In this document: one piece after another, positions 47,161-59,730 of the stretch
Layout: the number at the start of each line of letters is the position of its first letter
Numbering within the stretch: position 1 is the stretch's first letter
Assembly: GCA_950295325.1 (NCBI GenBank)
Contig: OX485805.1
Location: 39,729,501-39,793,500 of the forward strand
Reading direction: 5' to 3'
Origin: Polytrichum commune
Taxonomy: Eukaryota; Streptophyta; Polytrichopsida; Polytrichales; Polytrichaceae
DNA length: 64,000 nt
Program-made: the position numbers and the translations under genes
The notes under the pieces: generated by a model
What the model saw: the letters and a program-made list of their open reading frames with translations, nothing else
Told to the model about the DNA's origin: nothing
The model's database searches: none

Positions 47161-48987
47161 AATGACTTAGATTTGTGTTTATGATATGCTTCTTCCAAAG
47201 GTCTTTTTTCTTTTCTTTTAAATTTATTATAAAAGAATAAGTAAATAAAGTTATTGGGCATGATTGTGATCCTTGGATGATGCCTCACGATCGGTGAGAG
47301 GAAAGCGTACCTCTCATTCATCCAACATAAATTCCTAAAATAGTCGACAATCCAAAAGTTAATATCTTAAGTTGATTTGGTCCATTGACATTAAACTTCT
47401 AGAACCCCAAATTAGTGTGGGTTGGGTCATTTTAGATGAATCAACCACAAACATATAGAAGGTCAAGTTTTTTCTGTTGGAAGGATGAGAGAAACGCTAG
47501 TAGTGTGCATGGGAACAATTCCCTCCTCACAACCTGCGAGAATTCTCAAGAAACCCCCATAAATTGTGCTTTCATAAGACATCTTCAGAAAATGTTTAAT
47601 GAACGGAGCACAAATTCTTGAAGAATTTCCAACTCTGTACTTTCTGTCCAACAAAGAAATCCACGTCAGCTTTGCCGTGGATTTCTTTGTTGAGAGAAAC
47701 TCCATCTCCCGGACACTAAAACATAGTAGGAAATGACTCAAGGTACAGTAGGAAATGACTCAGGTGAAAAGTGATGAGAGAGTATATTCTCGACTTTGCC
47801 GCAAGCAATTGTTGAAGTATTCGTATTTATTTCCGAGTCACATTCTGGAAAAGTAGTTCTGCATGGGATCTGATCCAGTACCTATCCTCCTAAAACCAAG
47901 TATATGTAATTTGTCGCCGGTATGATTGGAGATCAAAGCCTTCCGAAATCAATTGTCGCCAGCTGCTTCAAGCAACAAATCAAATCAGCCTTGTTGTCAA
48001 ATAAGCTCAAGCACACAATCAGTTATTTGAAGCAATTAATAATAATTCGTCAGTGACACAATTTTATGATCAAATTCACGATATTGTAGCGGGGAGATTG
48101 TTGCTGGGGAGTCGACGCCGAAAAAACAGTATTGTGGAATTTCTGGAATTTGGGAGTTCGGTGGAAACTCACGAGGTGGGTCGACGGATAAGGTGGTGCC
48201 CTGACGGCGGGGCTTTATTAGCGGCGCCCCACCGAAACCTTCACTCATCACGACGTCATTTCTTCAAATTCAATTCCCTCGTCTCCATATTCTTCCACAC
48301 TCTCCCATCTCCTCCATTCATTCATTCCTCTCTATTCTTCTCTTTGTCTCCCCTGTCTGGCGGAGTTGCAGTAATTTGGGGTGTTGGAGCTGCTGCTGCT
48401 GCTGCTGTAGCCAGACTTGCAGGTTTGTGTTACAGCTTCAAGCAGCAGAGGTTCAGAGGATCTCTTGCAAGGTACAGCAACTAATTCTCGTCCTCAGGTT
48501 AATGAAATAATTGTTCTTGACTGGAAAATAGTGACCTTGAGTGATCTGTATATGAGCTACAATGCTAGTGGGGGATCTAATCCGCAGTTACATTTGTAAT
48601 TTTAATTGGCTTGAAGTTGATGATTCTTGAGCGGGCTGAGCTCCGGAGTGGTAATCTGCGCTTGTGGTAAGATGAGGCCAGGAGGCTGGCTTCATCATGT
48701 GTTGTTGGCAGCGATGTTTCAGTGAGTTCTAGTAGAAGTTTAAATTAATAAATGATGATGTTGCAATTACTGAGTTTTTGATTACGAGTCGGACGTTTTT
48801 TTGGGGGGTTGGCTCACGGATGAAGCTTTGGGACTCGCTGGAAGATCGAGTGACTGGATCTTATTGACGATTCCGAAGCTCTAATGCTCGTGGATTCTTG
48901 TAAATTGTTTTTATGACATGGTGATGAAGTTGAGCTGATGAGTACTGAGAGTTGTTAATTCGGTGGATGTGCCCAGTTGGAGGAGTC
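47161..48987. other. Region upstream of isocitrate lyase
   Basis: No separate gene was recognised. A small perfect hairpin sits at 47649-47692. Two copies of AGTAGGAAATGACTCA at about 47727 and 47748 contain TGACTCA, a bZIP-type binding word. About 48200-48480 is pyrimidine-rich with a GCT repeat (48390-48408) and could be the 5' leader of isocitrate lyase, possibly with untranslated exons. No transcription start can be fixed. Confidence 0.4.
47649..47692. repeat. Short perfect hairpin (17-bp arms)
   Basis: CAACAAAGAAATCCACG is followed after 10 bases by its exact complement CGTGGATTTCTTTGTTG. There is no T-run behind it and no gene nearby on either side. It may be a remnant of a foldback element or a small RNA precursor; nothing decides between these. 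Confidence 0.7.
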
Positions 48988-51900
48988 ATGTCTCTGTTTC
49001 ATCAGCCTGGTGGTGCTCAAGCACGGGTGAGTAACTTGGCTGCAAATTCGTGGCTGACACTTTGTTTATAATTGATCTCGAAAACACCATTCTCATGAAT
49101 ATTCAGCTGCTTGCTTCATTCTTGATGAATCGATGAACTGACTGCCAGACGTCAAGTCATCTCAGGTCCTAGGACTTACCCCAACCGAACCTGGTCACTG
49201 CGATTGTTCAACAAAATTTCTTCCTGATCGAGGAACTGATCGATCTTCTGGCAATTGCAGCTTAACGAACAGATCCTCATGCAAGTTCTTCGCCATTCTT
49301 GAGGTTTTGTGTGTGCTAGTGAGATTTTTTGTGGTTGGTGAGCTCATCCAACTCTGCTGGAATTTTTGTTGTGCGTGCAGTTTGTGAACGAGGAGGAAGC
49401 TTTGTTCGAGAGACAAGTCGCCGAGGTGCAGAAATGGTGGCAGTCCGATCGATTCCGCCTCACAACCCGCCCTTACTCCGCACGAGAGGTGGTCCGCCTC
49501 CGCGGTACGCTCCCCCAACACTACGCATCCAGTGACCAGGCTAAGAAGCTATGGCGGATCTTGAAGGAGCACCAAGCAAACCGTACCTGTTCTCGCACGT
49601 TCGGAGCCTTGGACCCCGTGCAAGTTGCACAGATGGCCAAGTTCTTGGACACCATCTATGTCTCGGGATGGCAGTGTGCATCCACGGCAGCCACATCGAA
49701 CGAACCTGGCCCCGATCTGGCAGATTACCCCATGGACACAGTGCCAAACAAGGTGGAGCATCTGTTTATATGATCAGTTTATCCATAAGTTTTAGAAAAA
49801 AGTTGTCATATAGGCTGACGATGATCTTCCTCGTACCCCGGGGCCTATCTTTTATTCATTGCACTCGTAGTCTCTTGCCGACAATTCATCGTGTCAAGAT
49901 ACCAGAACATCACCAATCGCTTACTTGTTCATGCATTTAATTTAAAGCTTAAGCTCCCCATCTAGAATATATAAGGCCACATGCGACCTTTTGTCTCCTT
50001 TTGGCGCTTGAGCTAACTTTAGACTCTTTGAATTCCAACAGGTGGAGCATCTGTTCATGGCGCAGCTCTTCCATGACCGGAAGCAACAAGAAGCTCGAAT
50101 GAGCATGACCAAGGAGCAGAGGCTGCGAACTCCGTATGTGGATTTCTTGGCACCTTTGATCGCTGATGCAGACACAGGGTTTGGTGGCACCACAGCCACG
50201 GTGAAGCTTGCCAAGATGTTCGTGGAAAGGGGGGCCGCAGGCATCCACATGGAAGATCAAGCCTCCGTGACGAAGAAGTGCGGGCACATGGGAGGCAAGG
50301 TGTTGGTGGCAACTTCGGAGCACATCAACCGCTTGGTGGCAGCTCGTTTGCAGTTCGACATCATGGGAGTGGAGCAGCTCTTGGTTGCAAGAACCGACTC
50401 CGGCGCTGCAACTTTGATCCAATCCAACATCGATGCGCGTGACCACTGCTTCATTCTTGGTGCTTCTAACCCTAGGGTTAAAGATTTCCCTCTCGTGCAA
50501 GCGATGCAGGATGCTGTGGCCGCAGGGTTAAGCGGAAATGCTCTGCAAGCTGTGGAGGATCAGTGGCTGGCAGAAGCTAACATCCGCACGTTCTCGGAGG
50601 TTGTGGCTGACGAGATTCGCAGACAGAACCTTGCGGAGAGGGAGAAAGGTGAGAGGTTGAGCCAATGGTTCTCTGGAGTGGAAGGGGTTTCCCTTGTGCA
50701 CGCTAGGAAGTTGGCAGCGAAGCTTGGGGTGGAGAATGTGTTCTTCGATTGGGACTTGCCGAGGACGAGGGAAGGGTTCTACAGATTCGAGGGTGGTATC
50801 CGAGCTTGTGTGGCCAGAGGAATAGCTTTCGCTCCTTACGCCGATCTCTTGTGGATGGAGACCGCCAAGCCTGACATCAACGAAGCTCGTGCTTTCGCCG
50901 AAGGTAATCGTTGATTGCAATTAAAACGCAACCTGAAAAACTCTACACTCTCCGAACAAGAAAAAGGAAATAACAAAGCCAACGGAGTTTTTTTTTGCAG
51001 TAGTTCTACCCGAATTTTGCCGTTTACGTCGTTTAGAGGATGATTACTGGGGTCTGCAGTGATTGTAAATCAGAGCTGCATTAATCTTCGTCTACAGGAT
51101 GTCTCACCATTTGGTGTTTACACCGTAATTGTGCCCCGATTTCCCGCCTTTGTTCTTCTACAGGACGATTACTGGATGTTTTATCCCGCAATCGTACCCC
51201 CTCAAATCCTCCGTACTTATTTCTAGAGGATGATCATTGGAGGTTTCTGCACTAATTTGTACATCGACAGCAGTTAATGTCCTGCTCCAGGCCCGATCGC
51301 GGTTTTTTCAATCTGCGAGTCATAGCAACAATTCTGCGAGCGTCAAACTTATAACATGTGCACATCAAGTCTTGTGTTGATTGATTTTGTTTAGAAAACA
51401 CTCTGTGGATTTTGTGCAGGTGTGAGAGCTGTGCACCCGGAGGTGATGTTGGCATACAACCTGTCGCCGAGCTTCAACTGGGACGCGGCGGGGATGAGCG
51501 ACGAGCAGATGCAGAGCTACATCCCCGACCTGGCGAGGGTGGGGTTCTGCTGGCAGTTCATCACGCTGGCGGGATTCCACTCCAACGCCCTGGTGGTGGA
51601 CACATTCGCACGCGACTTCGCGCAGCGCGGGATGCTCGCCTATGTGCAAGATATCCAGCGCCAGGAGCGCACTCACGGCGTCGAGACGCTGTCGCATCAG
51701 ACGTGGTCCGGCGCAAACTACTACGACCAGCTGCTCAAGACTGTCACCGGCGGTGTCTCCTCCACCGCCGCCATGGGCAAAGGTACCTTATTCAACCAGA
51801 CGTCATGCCTAATTCGGACACCTGTCTCCTCTTAACTGGACACCTATTATTTGAGTGGTATAACAGAGTTAGTCTCTAAAAAAACTCATGGTTTGGTGGG

Positions 51901-53569
51901 GGAGTTTTGGCCCACTTTCAACATTTACTAAAGTTGAAGGAGTGTCGAAACCCCTAAATATATTGACATGAAGGAGAAGCATTTGACTTTGGCCAAATGA
52001 TGGCTATATTGGAGTGAATTCCTTATCGACCTTTCAAGAGTACCATTTTAGGTGTTTGGAAAAATTTGCCAAGAAATTTGTTTACATGTAGCTGTGTTTT
52101 GGCCAAAATCAAACACCTTCCCTTCCATTTCACTAAAATTGGGGGTTTTTACACCTTTAAACATTATAAAATGTGAAAAGTGAGCCAAAACTCCCTACCA
52201 AACCATGAGTTTTTTAGAGACTTTAAGAATAACTCTAATGTGGTGTGGCTATAAGAACGAATTACCAAAAAGGTTTCATGTGTTTACGAGAGATTAGACT
52301 ACATGCTCAAAATTTGCTAACCATTTTCGGTGGGACCTATATGACCACTTAATGAGTAGAGAATCTTCACTTTGATAATAAATGAGATATTCATATAAGC
52401 TCCAAAAAATACGAGCAAAGCAGTCATGGCTTCAATTTGGATTTGCTAAACATCTTGTACTAATCATGCGTTCCATATCCTGGGACAAGTTGGCTAGTTA
52501 GAAAAGTAACCACTTAACACCCGTCTACCTGGGCGTGTGTTGTTTGAGTACCTTTTCTCGTTGCACCCACTTCTTGTAGGATATGGAACATGTGCTTAGT
52601 GCGAGATAATTAGCGAATCCAAATAATGCACGTAGTCATTTCATACTCCATTCCATTATCAAAATGAAGATTCTTATGCTCGTCAAGTGGTAATATAGGT
52701 CCCCCCATCATGTTGACTTTTGAGCTTAGAATGGTTAGCATATTTTAAGCACGTCATTCAATCTCTTGTGAACTTATGTCTTTTTGGTGTCCGTTCTTGG
52801 ATCCATACCTAATCACTTACCATTCAAATAAAACTGTCCACATATTATTGCTGTATTTGAATTAGGCACCTTACAGCATTTAGATACATCATTCACATGT
52901 ATCGTACCTAACGTCTGTTTGAGTCTTCTTGTTTTGGCAAACAATGACCTTTTCAAGTTTGTCACTGTTGAATGGGGTTCTTCGAGTTTAAGGATCACAA
53001 GTTGAGATTTTCACCTTCCACCAGATTTGAAACAAGAAAAAAAGGCAAAACATTAATAACATGGCGATCAGTAATTAGAGTTGGCAAGCCCATTGTCTGT
53101 GGTATGTGTATCACACATGAAGGCTTATGATCTCGGATTGGTGACCGGTGGGTGGTACGTAGATCTCGTCTTGTTTTTGGCTAGGGAGTGATCATCTCTA
53201 CATTGAAATGATCACAATCTAAAGGGTGTATGTGATCGTTGAAAGAGAGAGAATCTTCACTTTGAACCCTCACAACTTTGAACCTTGAACTTTTGCATCT
53301 CTACTCTGAAAGTTGAATTTGAATCATGAATTCATATTCGTGATATGCAATTGCTAACTGGGCGAGATAACCCTGGTTGATGCAATAGCCAGACATGTTT
53401 GTGGAGTTGGAAGTGGCCACATACATAGACAGACAACTTCCTTGCTTTGTTTCTCTTACTAATTTGCTCTGTGCTTGTGAATTTTCTAGGTGTCACTGAG
53501 GACCAATTTAAGGAGGGACCGTCGTACTCGGAGGATATGGGTGCTGTCTACGCCAAGTCGAAACTGTAA
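48988..53569 (+). CDS. ICL: Isocitrate lyase (glyoxylate cycle), 5 exons
   Basis: Splits isocitrate into glyoxylate and succinate, so stored lipid can become sugar in glyoxysomes of germinating spores or seedlings. Exons: 48988-49026, 49381-49752, 50042-50903, 51420-51782 and 53490-53569; all introns GT-AG; 571 aa, against about 575 in other plants. The short first exon ([13 protein letters not shown]) is the least certain part. The signature KKCGH with active-site C217 lies in [20 protein letters not shown] (substrate and metal binding), [23 protein letters not shown] and [14 protein letters not shown] are all present. The end, AKSKL, is a type 1 peroxisomal targeting signal (SKL). The last intron (1.7 kb) holds a MITE, and intron 2 is bounded by direct repeats. 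The coding exons are GC-richer than the surrounding DNA. Confidence 0.96.
51871..52222. mobile_element. MITE inside the last intron of isocitrate lyase
   Basis: 352 bp with inverted terminal repeats of about 45 bp that continue more weakly to about 90 bp: AGTCTCTAAAAAAACTCATG then GTTTGGTGGGGGAGTTTTGG on the left, mirrored by CCAAAACTCCCTACCAAACC then ATGAGTTTTTTAGAGACT. A single-ended relative is near 10717-10755. The flanks (TTA before GTCTCT, TTT after AGAGAC) are close to, but not exactly, the 3-bp duplication of PIF-type MITEs. It is in an intron, so the protein is unaffected. Confidence 0.85.
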
Positions 53570-54815
53570 AACTGTGAAATGGGTTTCACCACCAAAGTAA
53601 AATGCTCAGGGCGCCGAAATTGACATCCGACACTTTGAGCAAACTAAAAGTTCCAAGAGAAATTGAATAGAGTCATTCAGAATATTATTGCATACTTACA
53701 TGTACAGCAATTTTCTATCTGCCTGCAGGCACTTAGTACGAAATTTATCTGAGATTCATTCATGAGCCGCTAACCTCTCGAAGTGCATTTCATGTGAGGA
53801 CCAGATCATACGGAGTAACAGTTTTACGTAGTGGTTTCTGGCCATGGCTGTAATTGCACTTGATGATGAGTAAAGTTGTTCATGTAAATTTCATCACTTC
53901 TTTCAAATCACTTGCAATTAATCAGATGAATGTTTGGAGCGTGAGCATTCTAGAAGTGTACATACTTTGAAAAGGTTTTGCGCTACCTACATGTGATTGA
54001 ATTTCTTGCTCTCTTCCGTTCTGAGTAGCACGGTCAGCATTCATGACACTTAACAATCGATTCTACTTAAATTCTGTCCTCAAATTTTCCATGAAGGGGA
54101 GGATTTACTTGCAAATGTTGTCACTGTGCAACAAACTGGCTGAATTTTTTTTTGTTGGTTTCAAAATAAGTAAAAACTTGAGCAGACTCGTCAGCATGTG
54201 CATCTTGGTAATTATTTGCTCTGGTCGTTTTCTCGCTGGATATTTGGAAGCCACTTCGCGCACCTAGTAATCAAAAACCTAGAATTTTATATGTGACCTT
54301 CTTTGGTGCACGCTTTTGCATTGTGCAGTCAATCTCACAAGCTCACCACTTAATTTGTTGCAGAATCTGCCACGATTTGCAACACCGCAAGCAAGCAACA
54401 CAATGAATCAAGGAGTTTAGTTGCTTATGCAAAAGGCACCATCACATGGGCTCATTGTTGTTGCATCGTGTAGTGTGTGAAGTTTGCAAGTAATAGAGTT
54501 TACTTCAAAGGTTAAGTAGAGGGTGAAACCCAAGAAAATGATATTGAGTTTCATATGTAGTTTTTGTCTTTTTTTCTTTTTCTTTTTTCCCCCTTGTTAG
54601 GACGTATAAATAAACACACATTGAAAATGTTTTTCCCTCCTATCTTGAACTTCACCGGAGTTTAATCATGAGTTTGGTCGTTTTCTCTTGGGAATATGGT
54701 AAGTTGAGGATGTGAACTTATTTGTAGCCACGAGGGCCTATATTGGAAAGTCATTGTGGTATCCTTTTTGGCGCTGGCCGTTTGGCCTTCTGTCTCAAAA
54801 AAAAAATAAAAAAAT

Positions 54816-54856
<41 letters not shown>

Positions 54857-55529
54857 AAGTCATGGGGCCTCATTCTTTAGAGATGCATGCACTAGTGTTG
54901 AGTTGGTATCACATTTTTTTCCTGCTTTGGATATATGTTACAATGAGATTTATTTTTTATTTATTTTTTATTTATTTTTTGATACTGATAGCGTATGAAA
55001 CACTATATTCGTTAAATTGAGACTTTCTCTAGTCTCAAATTAATATATGGATCAAACAACATTCCGTGTTCCGAAACTATATTGCGAACAATCTCAAATA
55101 TATTATATGTTCTAATATCCCAAATCTATGGGGTGTGGACATAAGCACATATGGTAGAGCACTCAACACCAACTTCATCAACAAAAACACTTTGGGTAGA
55201 GCACTCCAAACTAGTTTCACCCAAAAAACATATAAAATGATTTCTATTATTAACATGGTCAATAAAATATAGACATTGCAACATACAAAGTACATGCAAT
55301 AAATGCATTTTTCTTCAATGGAAAATTTAGTCCCAAACTTAATAAAAAAATGAACTTCACAACTGTATTGAAATATAGTAAATGGATATTCATCCAACCC
55401 CAAACAATATAGCATTCGCAAGTTCTACCCAAACTTTGCCCCAAGTTTGAGGAGCACACATATGAGTAATATATATTCGTCGAATTACATATTACACTAT
55501 AATCATGCTAACACAATCCTACCAACTTC
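53570..55529. other. Intergenic between isocitrate lyase and the DUF7869-like gene
   Basis: The 3' UTR of isocitrate lyase lies at the start. A TA microsatellite occupies about 54820-54852. About 55008-55056 is a hairpin-containing word repeated in direct orientation at 61959-62011. No other gene was recognised. Confidence 0.5.
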
Positions 55530-58500
55530 TCATTCAACGTGGGTTGCTTCTTCTGCGATCCGAGCAAGGTTGTCTTTTGCAAAAGTTATGTACTTTTGAG
55601 GGATGGACACTGATCCACTATGATTTTTCCGTGGTTTCCATGCTATGAATATGGAATCTGTATCTACCCAAGATGGACCGTGCTCAGAATCCACCTTCCA
55701 CCGAAAGTTAGGGTTTGTATCCCAGCCTGTATAATGCCGAATAACATCTTCATTCCGTGCTGTCGGTCGGTAGTACTCTACTTGTATTTGTCGAAAATGA
55801 GGGCTGGAAGTTACAAAATTTGGTTTGGACAAAGCTCTTGCCACCCACACTGGCTTTGCATATGTCTCATCTCCAGGACGCAAAATGAGCATATAACCTT
55901 CATGACAATCCACTGCAATGCGGAAAGATGGTGGCGGACGACTACTAGCAGGCCCCACGTAATGGTCGTCCACATCAAACTCCTCTCGAACCTCTCCATT
56001 TCCCAAAAGACTAGCCTCCGAAGCTTGTACATTGACACGTGTTTGTGGCCAAAACCCATGCCTTAAAGTAAGGGGTGTATCTTGATGAAGGTTTGCCAAA
56101 GCGCCACGAACACGTGTCCAATATTGTATCCAACTTCCGTAACGAAGCCAACACGATCCACCAACATCCGCTACCTTCAAACTCTCCCAATATTGTATGA
56201 AGCCTGATATGCCTTTACAAATGTCCTCCAAATTCTTCATTAGTATTGGTTTGCAAGGCTTAGGCTCTCCGTCAGGCAACATCGTCCTTCCCTCCCCATC
56301 AACACGCCATACAAGGAGACCCTCCGGCGGGCTCCAGTCTTGTGACGTGCACAACAACTTGTATTGCATGGCGGGGACACCATCGTCACGCACGTAGAAC
56401 CGAAATTGTTGTGCCTTCGTATGTCCGATCAATCGGTGAGCTCCGCTTCGAATATACAGTTCTATAAATGCCTTGAAGTCTGGAACCTCCTCGATCATAT
56501 GGGGGATGACGGGAATGTTCTCCAAATCCATGTACGACTTCATCAACAATGGGATTGTCGGAAAATCCTCCTCGCGCAACTTCATGCTCCACCGCCCAAA
56601 AGATGCATTGATATCGTCGTGCGTGTGGCCTACCAATAGAAAGGACACAAAAACCTCCTTGAAAATGCCTTTCGCAACCAACAACGACCAATATGCAAAA
56701 ACATATCTACTTTTATTGTCCTTCGCACAATTGTCCAATTGGACACGCAGAGTTGGGGGCAAATTCTTGGCAATCACATCTTCACTTGGTGGCTCCAGCA
56801 AGGAGTGCACACATACATCTCTTCCATCCAAGACCGCTTCATATAGAGGTGTTGATCCCGAGTTTTCAAATAATAATCTTGATGAATAGGACGGCGGTTT
56901 CTCCAAATCACGTAAAAGCTTTGCAAATGACCCTATCGTGTGGTTTGAATCCGCCGGATACAAATCAAGAGCATAATGAGCATACTTGACATCACCATGT
57001 CCATGTGCAATCATCCCTGTAAAGCCAACCCAATGGTTTAATATTCAACTATAACACCAAAAAATTCACATGGTGTACATCTATGGCCCCAAGTACAAAC
57101 CTAAAGCACAAATTTGTGTTTAGGTAATGCAATGCAATTGTTATCGAAATCACCTGTAACCGATACAGGAAGCTTAAAAAGGCCGTCCGTGGCTTTTATT
57201 CGATTTGCAAAACATGGTGAGGTTGTTTTGGCATGGTCTATTTTGTCATGGATGATTGTAAGGACCTCCAAAGGCCTAGAGATGGACAAAGCTCTATTTG
57301 TGTAGTAATCATTACGGTGTGCCTCTTGCATGTTCACATGCTTGAAATAGTTCATTTGATGTGCGGCATAGGACTCTGTCCCCATCGTGTGTGCATCTCG
57401 AAGGCGTTTCAACTTCTCGCATTTGGAACAACGGGCAAATTTGTCGCCTCGTCTTTTTGTGATGTATTCGCTAAAGTGAGATTTTTTTATTGCACTCAGT
57501 TTCGACAACGAAATAGGGTCCAACCCAACCTTCTCGCCAACTGCGTTTACGTCCAACAATATGTCTTTCCATTTCGTGCCTGTAGGAAGAACCTTCTTCA
57601 CAACCTTTTCACCGGTTGCGAGTGTGCGTGTTTTGTACGGCATTGCATCGGCAAGGGGGACAATGATGGTTGCCAGAGTGGCGGTTGCTTGTCTCGTTGC
57701 TTCCCTTGGTTTCTTTAAGCCCGTATTCCCATGGTGACGGGACCGGCGGCCTTCATTGGCATACGCGGCTTGTCTATAAAATTCCGCTTTCGACACACCG
57801 TGAATGATGTACCATGCGGTACAACACACGTCTATGCTCTCAAGGGTGATGACCTTGCGACCCGCTCCGTTCACATGTATCGCCCTATGGACATCAAGCT
57901 TTTTGGTGGATCTTAGACGGAAATCTCCAAGCCACATTTCCTCGCGGATGGCCTTTAATTTATCCCTTGGGAACAATTGGCAACAACGATGTACACAACA
58001 ATCATTTGTGGCAACTTCTCTAATGGACTCCTCACAAAGCAACCTTTGACGTTTACACTCATTTGCAGACGGAGTAGGACGTGCCAATGTATCGTACTTC
58101 CGTAGGCCTTTGCGTGGCCGAATGTTTGCTTGGAGCTCTTCTTGGATTTGGATGTGTCGTCGCTCATGCTCATGCAAATTAACCCCATCAATTGTCACAT
58201 TCCTCAACGGCCACCTTCGCAACGAGAACCTATGAGTTGGATTCACTTCGGAATGTACGAGTGATTATAATATAACAACTCCAACGTCCTCGGTGCCAAG
58301 GGGGTTTTCATCAATGCAATCTTGTGGATGTGTGTTACGACAAATACCCTCCGCCACAGCAACTCCACTGTCATTAACAAGTACTACATCCAAATTCACC
58401 CATGAAGCTCGTGAAAGCCCAACACATTCCACAGTGGGGCAAGAAGGGGCACATGGCGAAGGACTCCCCAAGTCACCTTCATCTGCACTGTCATCAAAAC

Positions 58501-58597
58501 TATCCTCCCCAACAATGTCTAGCTCATCCCCAGACGTAGATTGGGTGTTGCCCATGTCGTCAGAGAAGGAATCCCCTCTTCCACCAACTCCCTCCAT
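55530..58597 (-). pseudogene. DUF7869-like transposase-type gene, broken by one in-frame stop
   Basis: Two exons: 58597-57154 and 57016-55530 (GT-AG, phase 1), joining LPVSVTG to MIAHGHGDVKYAHY as expected. The frame is open for about 970 codons except for TAA at 58265-58267, between an acidic N-terminal part (SFSDDMGNTQ, DSADEGDLGS) and the conserved body starting near HSEVNPTHRFSL. An alternative is a start downstream of that stop, but no ATG occurs until about 100 codons later. Features in order: a Cys pair (CSKCEKLK), IIHDKIDHAKTTSP, VQLDNCAKDNKSRY, and LLVGHTHDDINASFGRW. The LDN-KDN and HTHDDI blocks are what I remember from DUF7869 proteins. The Asp residues in these three blocks could form a DDD/E triad; that is inference. 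Next to it lies the palindrome array. Confidence 0.7.
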
Positions 58598-58764
58598 TGC
58601 GCCTACACACATGGAAAGAATGTAAGGGTCCAAAAGAATCAAATATCGGAAAATGCAAGACACCATGATCAATGGGGACACCGAGGATGAAGACATTTCC
58701 AACACAACTACAATGTGAACTCCCAACACTGTGTGCAAGTCCAAAACAAGTTCCAGAAATTATT

Positions 58765-59730
58765 TTGGTGCGGGTTTGGGTCGACCGGCCCAAACCTCAT
58801 AAGGGTCGGACTGAACCCCTAACACACTGGGGTAGGGGTTTGGGTCGACCGACCCAAACCTCACAAGGGTGCATCCACCCACACCAGGTAGGGGTTTGGG
58901 TCGGTCGACCCAAACCTGATAAGGGTCAGGAAAAAACCCTAACACACTGGGGTAGGGGTTTGGGTCGACCGACCCAAACCTCACAAGGGTGCATCCACCC
59001 ACACCATGTAGGGGTTTGGGTCGGTCGACCCAAACCTGACAAGGGTTAGAAAAAAAAACCCTAACACACTGGGGTAGGGGTTTGGGTCGACCGACCCAAA
59101 CCTCACAAGGGTACATCCACCCACACCAGGTAGGGGTTTGGGTCGGTCGACCCAAACTTGATAAGGGTCAGGAAAAAACCCTAACACACTGGGGTAGGGG
59201 TTTGGGTCGACCGACCCAAACCTCACAAGGGTACATCCACCCACACCAGGTAGTGGTTTGGGTCGGTCGACCCAAACCTGACAAGGGTCAAAAAAAAACC
59301 CTAACATACTGGAGTAGGGGTTTGGGTCGACCGACCCAAATCTCACAAGGGTACATCCACCCACACCACGTAGGGGTTTGGGTCGGTCGACCCAAACCTG
59401 ATAAGGGTCAGGAAAAAACCCTAACACACTGGGGGTAGGGGTTTGGGTCGACCGACCCAAACCTCACAAGAGTACATCCACCCACACCATGTAGTGGTTT
59501 GGGTCGGTCGACCCAAACCTGATAAGGGTAAAGAAAAAAACCCTAAGACACTGGGGTAGGGGTTTGGGTCGACCGACCCAAACCTCACAAGGGTCAGACA
59601 TAAACCCTAACACACTAGTGGACAGGTTTGGGTCGGTCGACCCAAACCTGATAAGGGTCAGACAAAAACCCTAACACACTGGGGTTGGGGTTTGGGTCGG
59701 TCGACCCAAACCTCATAGGGTCAAACTCAA
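58765..59730. repeat. Array of about 16 palindromes in 120-bp double units
   Basis: Each core is TTTGGGTCG, two bases, then CGACCCAAA, spaced 53-66 bp. Cores lie at about 58785, 58838, 58896, 58958, 59016, 59080, 59138, 59200, 59258, 59320, 59378, 59441, 59496, 59562, 59625 and 59691. The central dinucleotide is AC, AC, then strictly alternating GT/AC up to the last two, which are both GT. Between cores, CTCACAAGGGT-CATCCACCCACAC and CTGATAAGGGTCAGGAAAA alternate, and most double units carry the telobox word AAACCCTAA. The array directly precedes the 5' end of the transposase-like gene on the minus strand, so it can be both its control region and a transposon subterminal repeat. Confidence 0.92.

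Noticed and set aside
50055-50920. Minus-strand frames over isocitrate lyase exon 3
   Set aside because: Antisense shadows of a GC-rich conserved exon.
54820-55020. TA-rich stretch as an origin or matrix attachment site
   Set aside because: Simple TA and T-rich repeats alone do not support such a call.
56386-58625. Plus-strand frames across the DUF7869-like gene
   Set aside because: Shadows of the minus-strand exons; their translations lack conserved motifs.
58672-59460. Repeated frames such as GRGLGRPTQTSQGYIHPH
   Set aside because: They are translations of the palindrome array; the repeat is DNA-structured (inverted cores) and frames exist on both strands.
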